In this document: piece after piece, positions 5,522 to 13,201 of the stretch
Numbering within the stretch: position 1 is the first letter of the stretch
Layout of the letters: each line of letters opens with the position of its first letter
Virus record (IMG/VR): IMGVR_UViG_3300048919_000230
Coordinates: 1-36,387 of that record
DNA: 36,387 bases
DNA from: a virus
Strand: one strand, 5' to 3'
Made by a program: the position numbers and the translations under genes
Notes under the pieces: model-generated
What the model was told of the DNA's origin: nothing
Seen by the model: only the letters and a program-made list of their open reading frames with translations
Databases searched by the model: none

Positions 5522-7672
5522 GTGGCAATTTCTTACGCTTACGCCTGGAATGCTCCTCGCTCAGCAATAGCCAGCCCTTATCTGACCTATTCAGAACAGC
5601 ATCGCCGCGATCGCATGATTGCGGCGTTGCTGCATGCGCGCAAAGCGTTATCCCTCCAGCCTGAATGTGTGCGCTATGACGTGATGCGCACTGCTTCCAC
5701 GCTGGAGCAACATCACGACAGTCAGCGAGCCAATGCCTTTTTAATCAGCTTCTGCAAAAAAGCATTGCCGCGCCTTGAACTGGTCGCAAGAAAATACCAG
5801 GCCTCCGGCATCAGGAGCGACGTTTCTGCCGCTGTATTCAACGGACATTTCGACACAAAAGATCAGCAGTATATGGCGTCGCGTCTGGTGAATATGGTTG
5901 CGCGTTACAACCGGCTCCCGGATATGTCTAAAGCCGATATCGATCTGCTGTCGGCTGATATTGCCAACTTTATCCGCTCAGAACTGGCAGACAATGACGA
6001 CACCGAAGCCGGTGAGCTGAAAACGCTGTATCGCTGGTATATGCGTGCCGGAATGATTGCTTTGCAGTTCAACGTAACGCCGCCCCACTGGGAGCGCGTA
6101 ACAAAGAAATATGCAGGCCAGGACGAAATCGCCCCGGCTGTCATGCGCATGTTTAACGAAAAGTGGTGGCGTGGCCGGTTGCGCCGGGTCGCAGCTGCAT
6201 GGCGTGAACATCTGCAAATTGCCGTCGGTAACGTCAGCAAGAAAAAGCATGTTTACGCGAGTAAAAACTGCGTGACTGACTGGCGCGAGCAGAAGCGCCG
6301 CACCCGCGAATTTCTGAAAGGGCTGGAGCTTGAGGACGAAGACGGGAACCGCATCAGCCTCATCGACAAATATGATGGCTCGGTAGCTAATCCGGCCATT
6401 CGCCGCTGCGAGTTGATGACCCGCATCCGTGGCTTTGAAAACATCTGCAATGAGCTGGGCTATGTGGGTGAGTTTTACACGCTGACCGCGCCGTCGAAAT
6501 ATCACGCCACAACAAAAGCGGGCTACCGTAACCACAAGTGGAACGGCGCGAGCCCGTCCGACACGCAGGGCTATTTAACCTCACTCTGGGCGCGTATCCG
6601 CGCCAAACTTCATCGTGAAGAAATCCGCATATTCGGCATCCGCGTCGCGGAGCCACACCACGACGCCACGCCGCACTGGCACATGCTGATGTTTATGCTG
6701 CCGGAAGATGTTGAGCGCGTGCGTAAGGTCATCCGTGATTATGCGTGGCAGGAAGATGAAAGTGAGCTCAGGAGTGACAAGGCGAAAAAGGCACGTTTTC
6801 ATGCTGAAGCCATCGATCCGGAGAAGGGAAGCGCAACGGGCTATGTTGCTAAATACATCTCAAAAAATATCGATGGTTACGCTCTCGACAGTGAGAAAGA
6901 TGATGAAAGCGGTGAGCTGCTGAAAGAGTCGGCTCCCGCAGTTTCTGCCTGGGCGGCTCGCTGGCACATCCGTCAGTTTCAGTTTATCGGTGGCGCACCG
7001 GTGACCGTATACCGTGAATTAAGGCGTCTGGCTGATACCGAGACCGCCCACGGTCTGAGCGTCGAATTTGCAGCGGTACATGATGCCGCTGACGCCGGTG
7101 ACTGGGCAGGCTATATCAATGCTCAGGGCGGCGCGTTTGTCCGTCGTGACGATTTGCTGGTGCGCACGCTTTACGAGCCGCGCGCCGAGTTTAACCAGTA
7201 CGGTGAGGAGACTGTCTGCATTCGTGGCGTCTACGACGCAACGGTCGGCGCTGCCTCCCCTGTTCTGACCCGGCTCACGCAGTGGAAAATTGTTCCGAAG
7301 CGTGCCGTTGATTTGGCCGTTGACTTTAAGGGCGCGACCGCGCCCTCTCGGAGTTCTGTCAATAACTGTACGGGAAGCGAAGGTGATCTACCGCAGCTGA
7401 ATTTAGCTAAGCCCCTGACTCGATACCAGAGGCGACAGCTAACGAACCGTTTAAGGGGTGAAAAAACAGAGGCTGGGCGTAAATTTATCCACGGAACATT
7501 AAAGCAGAACGAAGCCATAGCCAGGACAATAGACGAGATCCAACTTTTAACCGGAATAGCTATAAACCGGGGTGAGGCATTGCATCTTATCGCCCATGGT
7601 AAAAGCTGTTTTAGCGGTAAATGGTATCGTGGATCGGAGATCGGAGAAGTTTTTCCAGCATCCCAATCCTAA
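5522..7672 (+). CDS. A: Gene A: rolling-circle replication initiator endonuclease
   Basis: The HUH-family initiator nicks the origin and stays covalently attached to the 5' end. The 716-residue protein has the HUH metal motif in DATPHWHMLMF (His385, His387) and the two-tyrosine motif YVAKY (Tyr441 and Tyr445), equivalent to the paired catalytic tyrosines of P2 A. A basic N-terminal half precedes the nuclease core. The start is GTG, directly after the zinc-finger gene. In P2 the origin lies inside A; it should be within this gene, but I could not locate the nick site by eye. The length is slightly below the 761 of P2 A. Confidence 0.95.
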   Translation: MAISYAYAWNAPRSAIASPYLTYSEQHRRDRMIAALLHARKALSLQPECVRYDVMRTASTLEQHHDSQRANAFLISFCKKALPRLELVARKYQASGIRSDVSAAVFNGHFDTKDQQYMASRLVNMVARYNRLPDMSKADIDLLSADIANFIRSELADNDDTEAGELKTLYRWYMRAGMIALQFNVTPPHWERVTKKYAGQDEIAPAVMRMFNEKWWRGRLRRVAAAWREHLQIAVGNVSKKKHVYASKNCVTDWREQKRRTREFLKGLELEDEDGNRISLIDKYDGSVANPAIRRCELMTRIRGFENICNELGYVGEFYTLTAPSKYHATTKAGYRNHKWNGASPSDTQGYLTSLWARIRAKLHREEIRIFGIRVAEPHHDATPHWHMLMFMLPEDVERVRKVIRDYAWQEDESELRSDKAKKARFHAEAIDPEKGSATGYVAKYISKNIDGYALDSEKDDESGELLKESAPAVSAWAARWHIRQFQFIGGAPVTVYRELRRLADTETAHGLSVEFAAVHDAADAGDWAGYINAQGGAFVRRDDLLVRTLYEPRAEFNQYGEETVCIRGVYDATVGAASPVLTRLTQWKIVPKRAVDLAVDFKGATAPSRSSVNNCTGSEGDLPQLNLAKPLTRYQRRQLTNRLRGEKTEAGRKFIHGTLKQNEAIARTIDEIQLLTGIAINRGEALHLIAHGKSCFSGKWYRGSEIGEVFPASQS

Positions 7673-7789
7673 GAATTTAGGTCGAGAGCAATCATGCGTC
7701 ATGTAGCAACGCTTGTCGGCAGTAAAGCCTAACTATTCAGCAACTTGGTGTTGTTTGTGCTCAAAGCACAGATAGTTGATGATAAAGGG

Positions 7790-7832
7790 TTTACAATTAG
7801 AAATAGCTAATATACTGTATATATAAACAGTA
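7790..7832 (+). promoter_or_regulatory. SOS promoter with LexA box
   Basis: TACTGTATATATAAACAGTA at 7813-7832 is a near-consensus LexA box (CTG-N10-CAG). It overlaps a plausible -10 (TATACT, 7811-7816) with TTTACA at 7790-7795 as -35, though the spacing is short. The region 7673-7871 contains no gene. The operator precedes the 62-residue gene and the DinI-like gene, the place of the LexA-controlled tum of phage 186. DNA damage should therefore switch these genes on. Confidence 0.85.
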
Positions 7833-7871
7833 TTTTAGGTTGTTTGGTTGTGAGTTGTAACAGGAGGGAAA

Positions 7872-8060
7872 ATGCAGGATTATTTATTGGAGTCATTAAA
7901 GCTTCAGCGTATTGATTTTTTTATCAGACTTGTAGCAGCGAGCGAGTGCAGTGAAGAAGAAAAGTGCCTTGCCATACAGTGGGTTTCTGAGCTGACAGAC
8001 GAGTTAATGGCGAAAATACGTAGCCACGAATATAACAAATCAATGGATGTAAACAATTAA
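7872..8060 (+). CDS. SOS-controlled small phage protein, function unknown
   Basis: The protein has 62 residues, looks helical and acidic, and contains LVAASECSEEEKCLAIQWVSELTDELM. AGGAGGG lies six bases before the ATG, a very strong ribosome site. It is the first gene behind the LexA box and overlaps the DinI-like gene by one base (TAATG). Position suggests a part in prophage induction like 186 Tum, but I see no similarity that would prove it. Similar small ORFs are known in the same place in P2-like prophages. Confidence 0.75.
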   Translation: MQDYLLESLKLQRIDFFIRLVAASECSEEEKCLAIQWVSELTDELMAKIRSHEYNKSMDVNN

Positions 8061-8257
8061 TGGCTATCTTTTTGCACGTCGAAATAATGAAAGATAAAGA
8101 GCAAAAGATGAGTCGTAATAAATTAGATTCCATTGAGCAGGAAATTATCAGTAGCTTAGAGAAACTGTCTTTTTCGTCTGAAATTTGTATAAGAAAAAGT
8201 CATTTCACGGTACTCAAAGAGCCTGCCATAAAACTTGATGAACAAAAAAACAAGTAA
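8060..8257 (+). CDS. DinI-like protein, frame-0 product shortened at a frameshift site
   Basis: The text HVEIMKDKEQKMSRNKLDSIEQEI, followed by ICIRKS and LDEQK, aligns without gaps to phage DinI-like proteins as I remember them (EIMIDKEQKIS, IRIRKG, LDEERKQVM). E. coli DinI modulates RecA filaments. The reading frame stops after DEQKNK at 65 residues, without the usual C-terminal VM..I...W segment. That segment is present in the -1 frame. It is coupled to the upstream gene by TAATG and controlled by the LexA box. An internal ATG at 8087 is a less likely start. Either a mutated gene or one needing frameshifting. Confidence 0.7.
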   Translation: MAIFLHVEIMKDKEQKMSRNKLDSIEQEIISSLEKLSFSSEICIRKSHFTVLKEPAIKLDEQKNK

Positions 8258-8295
8258 TGGAAAACCTGAGCTTTATTTGGCAAAAAAAAGTTTGA
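8245..8295 (+). other. A_AAA_AAC slippery heptamer and -1 frame completion of the DinI-like gene
   Basis: Bases 8245-8251 read A AAA AAC in the zero frame, the classic X XXY YYZ arrangement. A -1 shift here adds QVMENLSFIWQKKV and ends at TGA 8293-8295, giving 78 residues, the usual length of DinI-like proteins, and restoring the missing helix. The only strong hairpin (8306-8342) begins 54 bases downstream, too far for a typical stimulator. Programmed slippage, a real indel in the A7 run, and a sequencing error remain possible. Confidence 0.55.
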
Positions 8296-8305
8296 TTCAC
8301 TGAGT

Positions 8306-8342
8306 AATCCCGCCACACGATTTTTTAGCGTGTGGCGGGATT
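8306..8342. repeat. Perfect 14-bp inverted repeat
   Basis: AATCCCGCCACACG (8306-8319) pairs exactly with CGTGTGGCGGGATT (8329-8342) around a 9-base T-rich loop. It follows the SOS-controlled genes. No T run follows either side, so it is not a standard intrinsic terminator, though it could stop transcription or protect the 3' end. Confidence 0.7.
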
Positions 8343-8377
8343 GGGCAAATAGCAAGGCGAGGCGGCAGGGGGATAAT

Positions 8378-8650
8378 ATGGGCGTGAAAGATAGCAATTA
8401 TCAGGTAGTTAAACTTGGCGAAAGCCTCCCAAGATTTGTCGATGGCGGCTGGGTCTTTTTCCAGCGTCTGAAAGAATACGGCGGCGGGTTGTGAGTGGGG
8501 AGAATATACACAGACGCTTTCATTTTTGGAATTGCAAGGCCGGTTTCGCTCATTGAAGGCATGCGGTTTATGATTTCAGTTAATTCAGCAGAATCAAGAT
8601 ACCTGGATTTTATTATCCAAGAAGAGGATCCCAATCTTTCCCTTTTTTAA
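8378..8650 (+). pseudogene. Small ORF split by an in-frame TGA
   Basis: A good start (AGGGGG six bases before ATG 8378) opens a frame reading MGVKDSNYQVVKLGESLPRF and onward to EYGGGL, then TGA at 8492-8494. The same frame continues at once with VGRIYTDAFIFGIARPVSLI and ends at TAA 8648. The downstream part looks like real protein and lacks its own good start (GTG 8495 without ribosome site). The simplest reading is an 89-codon gene with a nonsense mutation. The function is unknown. A genuine 38-residue product is the alternative. Confidence 0.5.
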
Positions 8651-8771
8651 CATCACTACCGCGTTATGCTTATGAAATAATTGAAAAAAAATAAATAAAA
8701 ACATAAAGCATTTACTCTCTACATAAAAGTGTTAGTCTATGCGTGGTTACCATACATTGTGAGGGTGTCTT

Positions 8772-9455
8772 ATGTTTCGTTCTGATGAAAGTATGCAAAG
8801 TGGTTTTGAAAGGGCTTGTAGATATCTGGCACCGCATGGTGCCAGTTCAGAAGAGAGGGCACAGATCCGCGCCAAACTAGAAAAAATAGTTTCAGAATGT
8901 GGGCCTGTAATTGAGGAATACCCCGCATGGCACCCATTCTTAGCGGAGTCAGATCCAAGAAATTTTTCGGTCGGCCTTCCTAGTTATTGTCCTAGCTTCA
9001 AGGGGCTCGACCATACAATTTACTTAACGAACGGAATCATAACCTGCCCATATGAGCATGCTGTTGATGAACTGACAGATTCAATTGAGGATTTCAACCG
9101 TAATTTGTATTGCGGTGATGTAGCCCATATAACAATTGAGGAAATAAAAGATGTTATTTTATATAGTCCTCAGGCAACCCCCCTTCTAATTCGCTGCAAA
9201 TGGTACGAAGGATTAGAAGAGGATGGAACAATTCGTCTAAGAGCAGCAATGGGTCTGATGTTGGAGAGGGAAACGCCCGCATGGAGGTGGGCATCATTTA
9301 ATGAAAGCTGGGAAACTATGAAAGCCCAGATTTTAGGTGCTCCGCATGGTGCTCGTTCTTCTTTGTTTGTTAATCAGAATACCGGCCAACAAATGAAAAG
9401 CGTATGGAACCAACTTGTTAAAGCTGGTTTATGGGGCGATAAAACCAAAAATTGA
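8772..9455 (+). CDS. Unknown 227-aa protein between the SOS genes and cos
   Basis: I do not recognise this protein. It is soluble, acidic, without signal peptide or membrane segment. Notable stretches are YPAWHPFLAESDPRNF, GLDHTIYLTNGIITCPY, and two similar APHGAxSS motifs at each end (about residues 24-29 and 203-208). GAGGG stands eight bases before the ATG. It is preceded by an AT-rich 120-base leader and followed by a strong terminator at 9524-9549, so it is probably its own transcription unit. P2 carries the exclusion genes tin and old in this interval, so an accessory or antiphage function is a fair guess but unproven. Confidence 0.7.
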   Translation: MFRSDESMQSGFERACRYLAPHGASSEERAQIRAKLEKIVSECGPVIEEYPAWHPFLAESDPRNFSVGLPSYCPSFKGLDHTIYLTNGIITCPYEHAVDELTDSIEDFNRNLYCGDVAHITIEEIKDVILYSPQATPLLIRCKWYEGLEEDGTIRLRAAMGLMLERETPAWRWASFNESWETMKAQILGAPHGARSSLFVNQNTGQQMKSVWNQLVKAGLWGDKTKN

Positions 9456-9523
9456 AGCTTTTTTAGAGTGCGTGCGCATACTGCCTGTTTTTGCATTACC
9501 TAAAAGGGATCTTTAATCGTTCG

Positions 9524-9549
9524 GCCTGCCAGTATTGGCAGGCTTTTTT
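9524..9549 (+). terminator. Rho-independent terminator before cos
   Basis: GCCTGCCA and TGGCAGGC (9524-9531, 9536-9543) form a perfect 8-bp stem with a GTAT loop and a six-T tail. It closes the rightward early/accessory transcription just before the cos site. Confidence 0.9.
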
Positions 9550-9592
9550 GTACTTTATGCACCTGCATTAAAACCGACATGCGAAGCGGGCA

Positions 9593-9611
9593 GGCGAGGC
9601 GGGGAAAGCAC
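9593..9611. other. cos site, 19-bp P2-type cohesive end
   Basis: GGCGAGGCGGGGAAAGCAC at 9593-9611 equals the P2 cohesive-end sequence as I remember it. The terminase encoded by P and M would cut here. The packaged genome therefore begins between the unknown gene 8772-9455 and the NACHT gene, so the latter sits at the structural-gene end of the linear DNA. Confidence 0.88.
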
Positions 9612-9646
9612 TGCGCGCCGGGAGTATAAATAATTAATTTATCTTG

Positions 9647-9712
9647 AGCTACAGCTACAGCTACAGCTACAGCTACACCTACACCTACACCTACAGCTAC
9701 AGCTACAGCTAG
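9647..9712 (+). repeat. Hexanucleotide tandem repeat next to cos
   Basis: Eleven perfect-length 6-bp units: five AGCTAC, three ACCTAC, two AGCTAC and a final AGCTAG. No frame has a start with a ribosome site, so it is non-coding as far as I can see. It begins 36 bases after the cos sequence. Such tracts change length by slippage; a packaging or spacing role near cos is possible. Confidence 0.9.
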
Positions 9713-10151
9713 GTGTTATGGTGATAGGGGAGGATAATAAGTTGTGTTTTAAGTTAACTAAGGAGGGTGTAATTTATGTGGATTAGTTTTACGTGATTCG
9801 TGTCCACTATGAGCGAAAAGCCGACGTTCGCAAATGGGTTGCCATCGATGTGGCAAGCAATGCTGTTTGTCAATAAATGGTAACATTCAGTTATTTTTGA
9901 CATCTCGTCTAGCTTACGTATGCGTGAAAAAGTTCGCAAAAAATGTGAACAAGATCGACATTTAATTATTAAAAAAGTGTTTTAACTAACTGAATTCATC
10001 GTTATATTAGACTTTAATGGCAGTTGTGTTGTAAGACAGCTTTTGATAGTCATATATCATATATCATATATCATACTTTGAATTACGCACGCCCAATTGA
10101 ATTTTTGTTAACTTCTACTCACAGTACCGGACTGATAAAAAAGGAATAATC
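9713..10151. other. AT-rich gene-poor region upstream of the NACHT gene
   Basis: No convincing gene. Visible items: a strong ribosome-binding sequence AAGGAGG (9759-9765) ahead of a six-codon ORF (9776-9796); a consensus -35 TTGACA at 9897-9902 with a weak TATGCG 16 bases later; a 7-bp tandem repeat CATATAT, three copies at 10051-10071. The sequence AAGGAA stands just before the ATG at 10152. The promoter of the large gene should be here. Confidence 0.5.
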
Positions 10152-13091
10152 ATGGATGCAGATATCCAGTGGTTGCTGACTCAAAGCGAATCCCCCATTT
10201 TAGAATTCAAGCAAGAGTGGTACTGGAACGACACGACAGAAAAAGAAGAAATGAATGTAAAATGGGGCGAGTTTTTAAAAGACTTAGTTTCTTTATTTAA
10301 TGGTTACTTAGGATATGTTGGAAAGCCGCGTCATTTAGTGTTTGGCTATTCTGAAAGTGAAAATAAAGGATATGATATCGATACGGCTGGTATTAAGCAG
10401 CTTTCGAATTTAATTGAGTTCAAAAAGGATCTTTTACGACGTCTGGAGATATTAATAACTCCAAGCCATCTTCATTTCTTAATAGAACAAGTGGAGTATC
10501 AAGGCAATAAGTTAATAATATTTGAAATCACCCCTCCAGCTTACTTAATAGAATTAAAGCGAGAATTACAGACAAAAACAAAATCATTAGATTCTGGATC
10601 TGTGCTTCTTCGTAAAGGCCAAAAAACAGATGAAGTACGAACAGCCTCACCTGCAGAAATTGAAAACATCAAAATAGAATTAAACGACTTTAGAGCAAGT
10701 GTTGATTATAATAAGTTCTACTTAGAGAGTGAAAGTCCGATATCAAAAGACAAAAGCATTGAAAAAACCATTCAATCTTATATGGATAAGAATACAAGCT
10801 ATTCTTTAGCTGAAGGTTTTCCAGTAAAAATAAAAACATGGAAAGAAAATGTTATATATGAAATTTATAGGCTCATTGATGAATTTTCCGGAGTAAAAGA
10901 ATTTATATATATACACGAAAATGCTAATCAAGGGAAAACACTATCAGATATAAAAAAGGCCGGGCGTTTAATTAATCAGGGTAGTGCAATTATTCTTATA
11001 GAAAGGCCGAATATAAAAGATATTGATAAAAGGAAAGAAAATCTAAAACGTCTTTTTGGCACGCAGTATGTTTATTTTATCGATGAGTTTGGCTACGAGT
11101 TTTTATATAAAGATTGCATCCTTCCATATGAGAAGTTTGATCAGTCTGATTTTGTGGACAGTTTTTATAAAAATGAAGAAGACCAAAATGTTTCCGCATT
11201 AGAGCGAGTCAAACAATGGTTTGATTCTGAAAATGAACCTCTTTTTGTTATAAGCGGACATGGTGGCATTGGTAAAACCACAATCGCAAAACAATTTCTT
11301 GACTTCGTCTATGAATCACATAAAAGCGGTGTTTTATTTATTGATTCAAAAGAAATCATAAATGAATTATCAAGAAAGTTTAGTTCAAAGAATAAAATAT
11401 GTGATGTTTATGATTTCTATAATGCATTGATGGATTCTGATGATGGAGAGGGCTCAAGATTCAATAGAGAATTGCTTAAGCTTTCAATCGATAACGGAAG
11501 TCTAATAATTGCATTAGATGGTGTTGATGAAGTAATTGCGAAGTTAGGGGATAAATTTGATGTGGAAAAATTTATAACTTCTATTTTTGACGAATACTCA
11601 TCAGAACTAAATAAAACTAAAATTTTAATTACTTGCCGCGATCACTTTTGGAATGATGTCCGCCGCAGTTTAATCATTCCAGAGATTAAAATAAGTCCTT
11701 TTAATGAGCAATTAGTTTTGGATTTCTATACGAAGAAATTAAACAATGATCAAAAGAAAATAGCAAAAGCTTTAGAGATTGCTGAAAAGTTTGCAATTGA
11801 ACATAATGAAAATACAAAAAAATACATTCCATTCCTGGTTGATATCATTGCTCGTATTGTGAATTCACCAACATTCTCTGGATTGAATCAAATAGAGAAA
11901 AAGAGTGAATACCTTTCAAATGTTCACAATGTTGATATTTTAATATCACTGATATGTGAGCGAGAAATTGTCAAGTTGGGAACATTTTCAGTAGACAAAC
12001 AGATGTTGTTTTTTATGAAGATGGCATCTGAGAAAACAAATGGAATTTCAATCTATGATGTTAAGAGCGTCTTGGCGGAAATTAATGTTGATAACAGTGA
12101 CTCTGTTATAGAAAACTTCAAAGGCCATCCTTTAATAGATTTTTATGGCAATAAGTTTAATTTTCGATACGATGTTTTTGATATTTACTTTAAATCTCTA
12201 CTTATCGTCAATTATTTTAAAAAATTAGACATCTCATCTCTCGACGAAAAAATGATTGATACCATCTCTGGCTATTTGAAATATGATAGTAGTTTTACTC
12301 GTTCAGTCTCAGAAAAGTTATCATTCTCTGATGATTTGCTGTTATTCCTATTGGAAAACATTGAGGTCATAAAAACAACAAACTCGGCTAGCATTGAATT
12401 ATTCATATCATCCTTAGTTATTCTTACGCTTGATGTAATACATCTTGATCCAGTCTACCAATTCAATACTGAAACAAAAACAGAAATAATTGAAAAGCTT
12501 TTTTCAGATTCAGAAAATGTGATAGATGGATTATGCCTTACGGATGTTTTTGGTAACTCTAGCGCCAAAGCTATATTTGATTTTAGAAATAAAAAACTTA
12601 TAAACTGTCATTTTAACAATTATCAATACTTTTGGGAGTGTTTGATGAATACAGACACTCGTTTTGAAAGATCAACATTTAAAGATATTGATCCTAGAGA
12701 TGGAGTAAACTATACCCTCTATGATAATATGTTTTCAAATGATTGCGACCTAAATCTAATTAAGCATTTGATTTCAGAAAAAAAGCAAGAAGCTCAAAAC
12801 TCTCTTGATTCGATTCGCACAGATGTTTTGAAAGCATTTAAAATTTTTTATAAAAGAGGTAATTTTTATCCTCGAAAACAAGAAGAGGTTCGCAAAAAAC
12901 TTTCCACTATAACCATCCTCTCATACATGATAGATAACAATGTTATAGTTAAGTTTAAAGATCCCAAAAAACCAACGATGCAACAATATAATATATCCCC
13001 GAAATATAAAACAGTAATTGACTTTATTGAACAAGGCATTCCTTCAGAAGAGTTATCGACCTTGGTGAGTGATATTCAACTTAGCTTTTGA
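10152..13091 (+). CDS. AlbA_2/Schlafen-like plus NACHT/STAND NTPase protein; candidate antiphage effector
   Basis: A 979-residue multidomain protein. Residues about 10-175 look like an AlbA_2/Schlafen domain (SPILEFKQEW near the start, SGSVLLRKGQKTDEVRTASP near its end). A middle segment (about 215-325) alternates predicted strands and helices and is unassigned. A P-loop NTPase follows: Walker A GHGGIGKTT (369-377), Walker B LIIALDGVDE (451-460), and ILITCRDHFW (491-500), as in NACHT/STAND proteins. The C-terminal third is probably a sensor; about 795-850 resembles degenerate pentapeptide-like text and about 890-979 a winged helix. It stands alone, AT-rich, between cos and Q, convergent with Q. 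Bacterial NACHT proteins commonly defend against phages; its trigger and effector action are unknown. Confidence 0.8.
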   Translation: MDADIQWLLTQSESPILEFKQEWYWNDTTEKEEMNVKWGEFLKDLVSLFNGYLGYVGKPRHLVFGYSESENKGYDIDTAGIKQLSNLIEFKKDLLRRLEILITPSHLHFLIEQVEYQGNKLIIFEITPPAYLIELKRELQTKTKSLDSGSVLLRKGQKTDEVRTASPAEIENIKIELNDFRASVDYNKFYLESESPISKDKSIEKTIQSYMDKNTSYSLAEGFPVKIKTWKENVIYEIYRLIDEFSGVKEFIYIHENANQGKTLSDIKKAGRLINQGSAIILIERPNIKDIDKRKENLKRLFGTQYVYFIDEFGYEFLYKDCILPYEKFDQSDFVDSFYKNEEDQNVSALERVKQWFDSENEPLFVISGHGGIGKTTIAKQFLDFVYESHKSGVLFIDSKEIINELSRKFSSKNKICDVYDFYNALMDSDDGEGSRFNRELLKLSIDNGSLIIALDGVDEVIAKLGDKFDVEKFITSIFDEYSSELNKTKILITCRDHFWNDVRRSLIIPEIKISPFNEQLVLDFYTKKLNNDQKKIAKALEIAEKFAIEHNENTKKYIPFLVDIIARIVNSPTFSGLNQIEKKSEYLSNVHNVDILISLICEREIVKLGTFSVDKQMLFFMKMASEKTNGISIYDVKSVLAEINVDNSDSVIENFKGHPLIDFYGNKFNFRYDVFDIYFKSLLIVNYFKKLDISSLDEKMIDTISGYLKYDSSFTRSVSEKLSFSDDLLLFLLENIEVIKTTNSASIELFISSLVILTLDVIHLDPVYQFNTETKTEIIEKLFSDSENVIDGLCLTDVFGNSSAKAIFDFRNKKLINCHFNNYQYFWECLMNTDTRFERSTFKDIDPRDGVNYTLYDNMFSNDCDLNLIKHLISEKKQEAQNSLDSIRTDVLKAFKIFYKRGNFYPRKQEEVRKKLSTITILSYMIDNNVIVKFKDPKKPTMQQYNISPKYKTVIDFIEQGIPSEELSTLVSDIQLSF

Positions 13092-13164
13092 TTATGAAAT
13101 CAGAGCTATGCTCGGGTGAAGGTTTTAATTAAGGATTTTCGACCGGGGGGCGAGCCGAAAATAT

Positions 13165-13193
13165 AGCCTCCTTGTAGCCGCTCGGAGGCGGCT
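13165..13193 (-). terminator. Possible terminator behind Q
   Basis: Just beyond the Q stop, 6-bp stems AGCCGC/GCGGCT (13176-13181, 13188-13193) and alternatively GCCTCC/GGAGGC (13165-13170, 13184-13189) can form. On the minus strand ATATTTT follows. The two foldings exclude each other. It would end the leftward P-Q transcript in front of the NACHT gene. Confidence 0.4.
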
Positions 13194-13201
13194 GAAGGGG
13201 G

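Noticed and set aside
8306-8342. Stimulatory structure for the DinI-like frameshift, or ordinary terminator
   Set aside because: The hairpin starts 54 bases after the heptamer, too far for the known mechanism, and has no T tail.
8401-8634. Leftward 77-codon ORF
   Set aside because: It lies opposite the interrupted ORF 8378-8650, which has the better start and protein text.
7673-9592. Search for P2 tin and old between A and cos
   Set aside because: None of the ORFs here resembles Tin or the Old ATPase/TOPRIM protein.
9754-9939. Leftward 61-codon ORF in the gap before the NACHT gene
   Set aside because: TTG start, no ribosome site, in an AT-rich gene-poor stretch; the protein text shows no pattern.
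7673-13201. CRISPR array or IS element in the accessory region
   Set aside because: The only tandem repeats are the 6-bp and 7-bp tracts without spacers; no transposase or terminal inverted repeats are seen.
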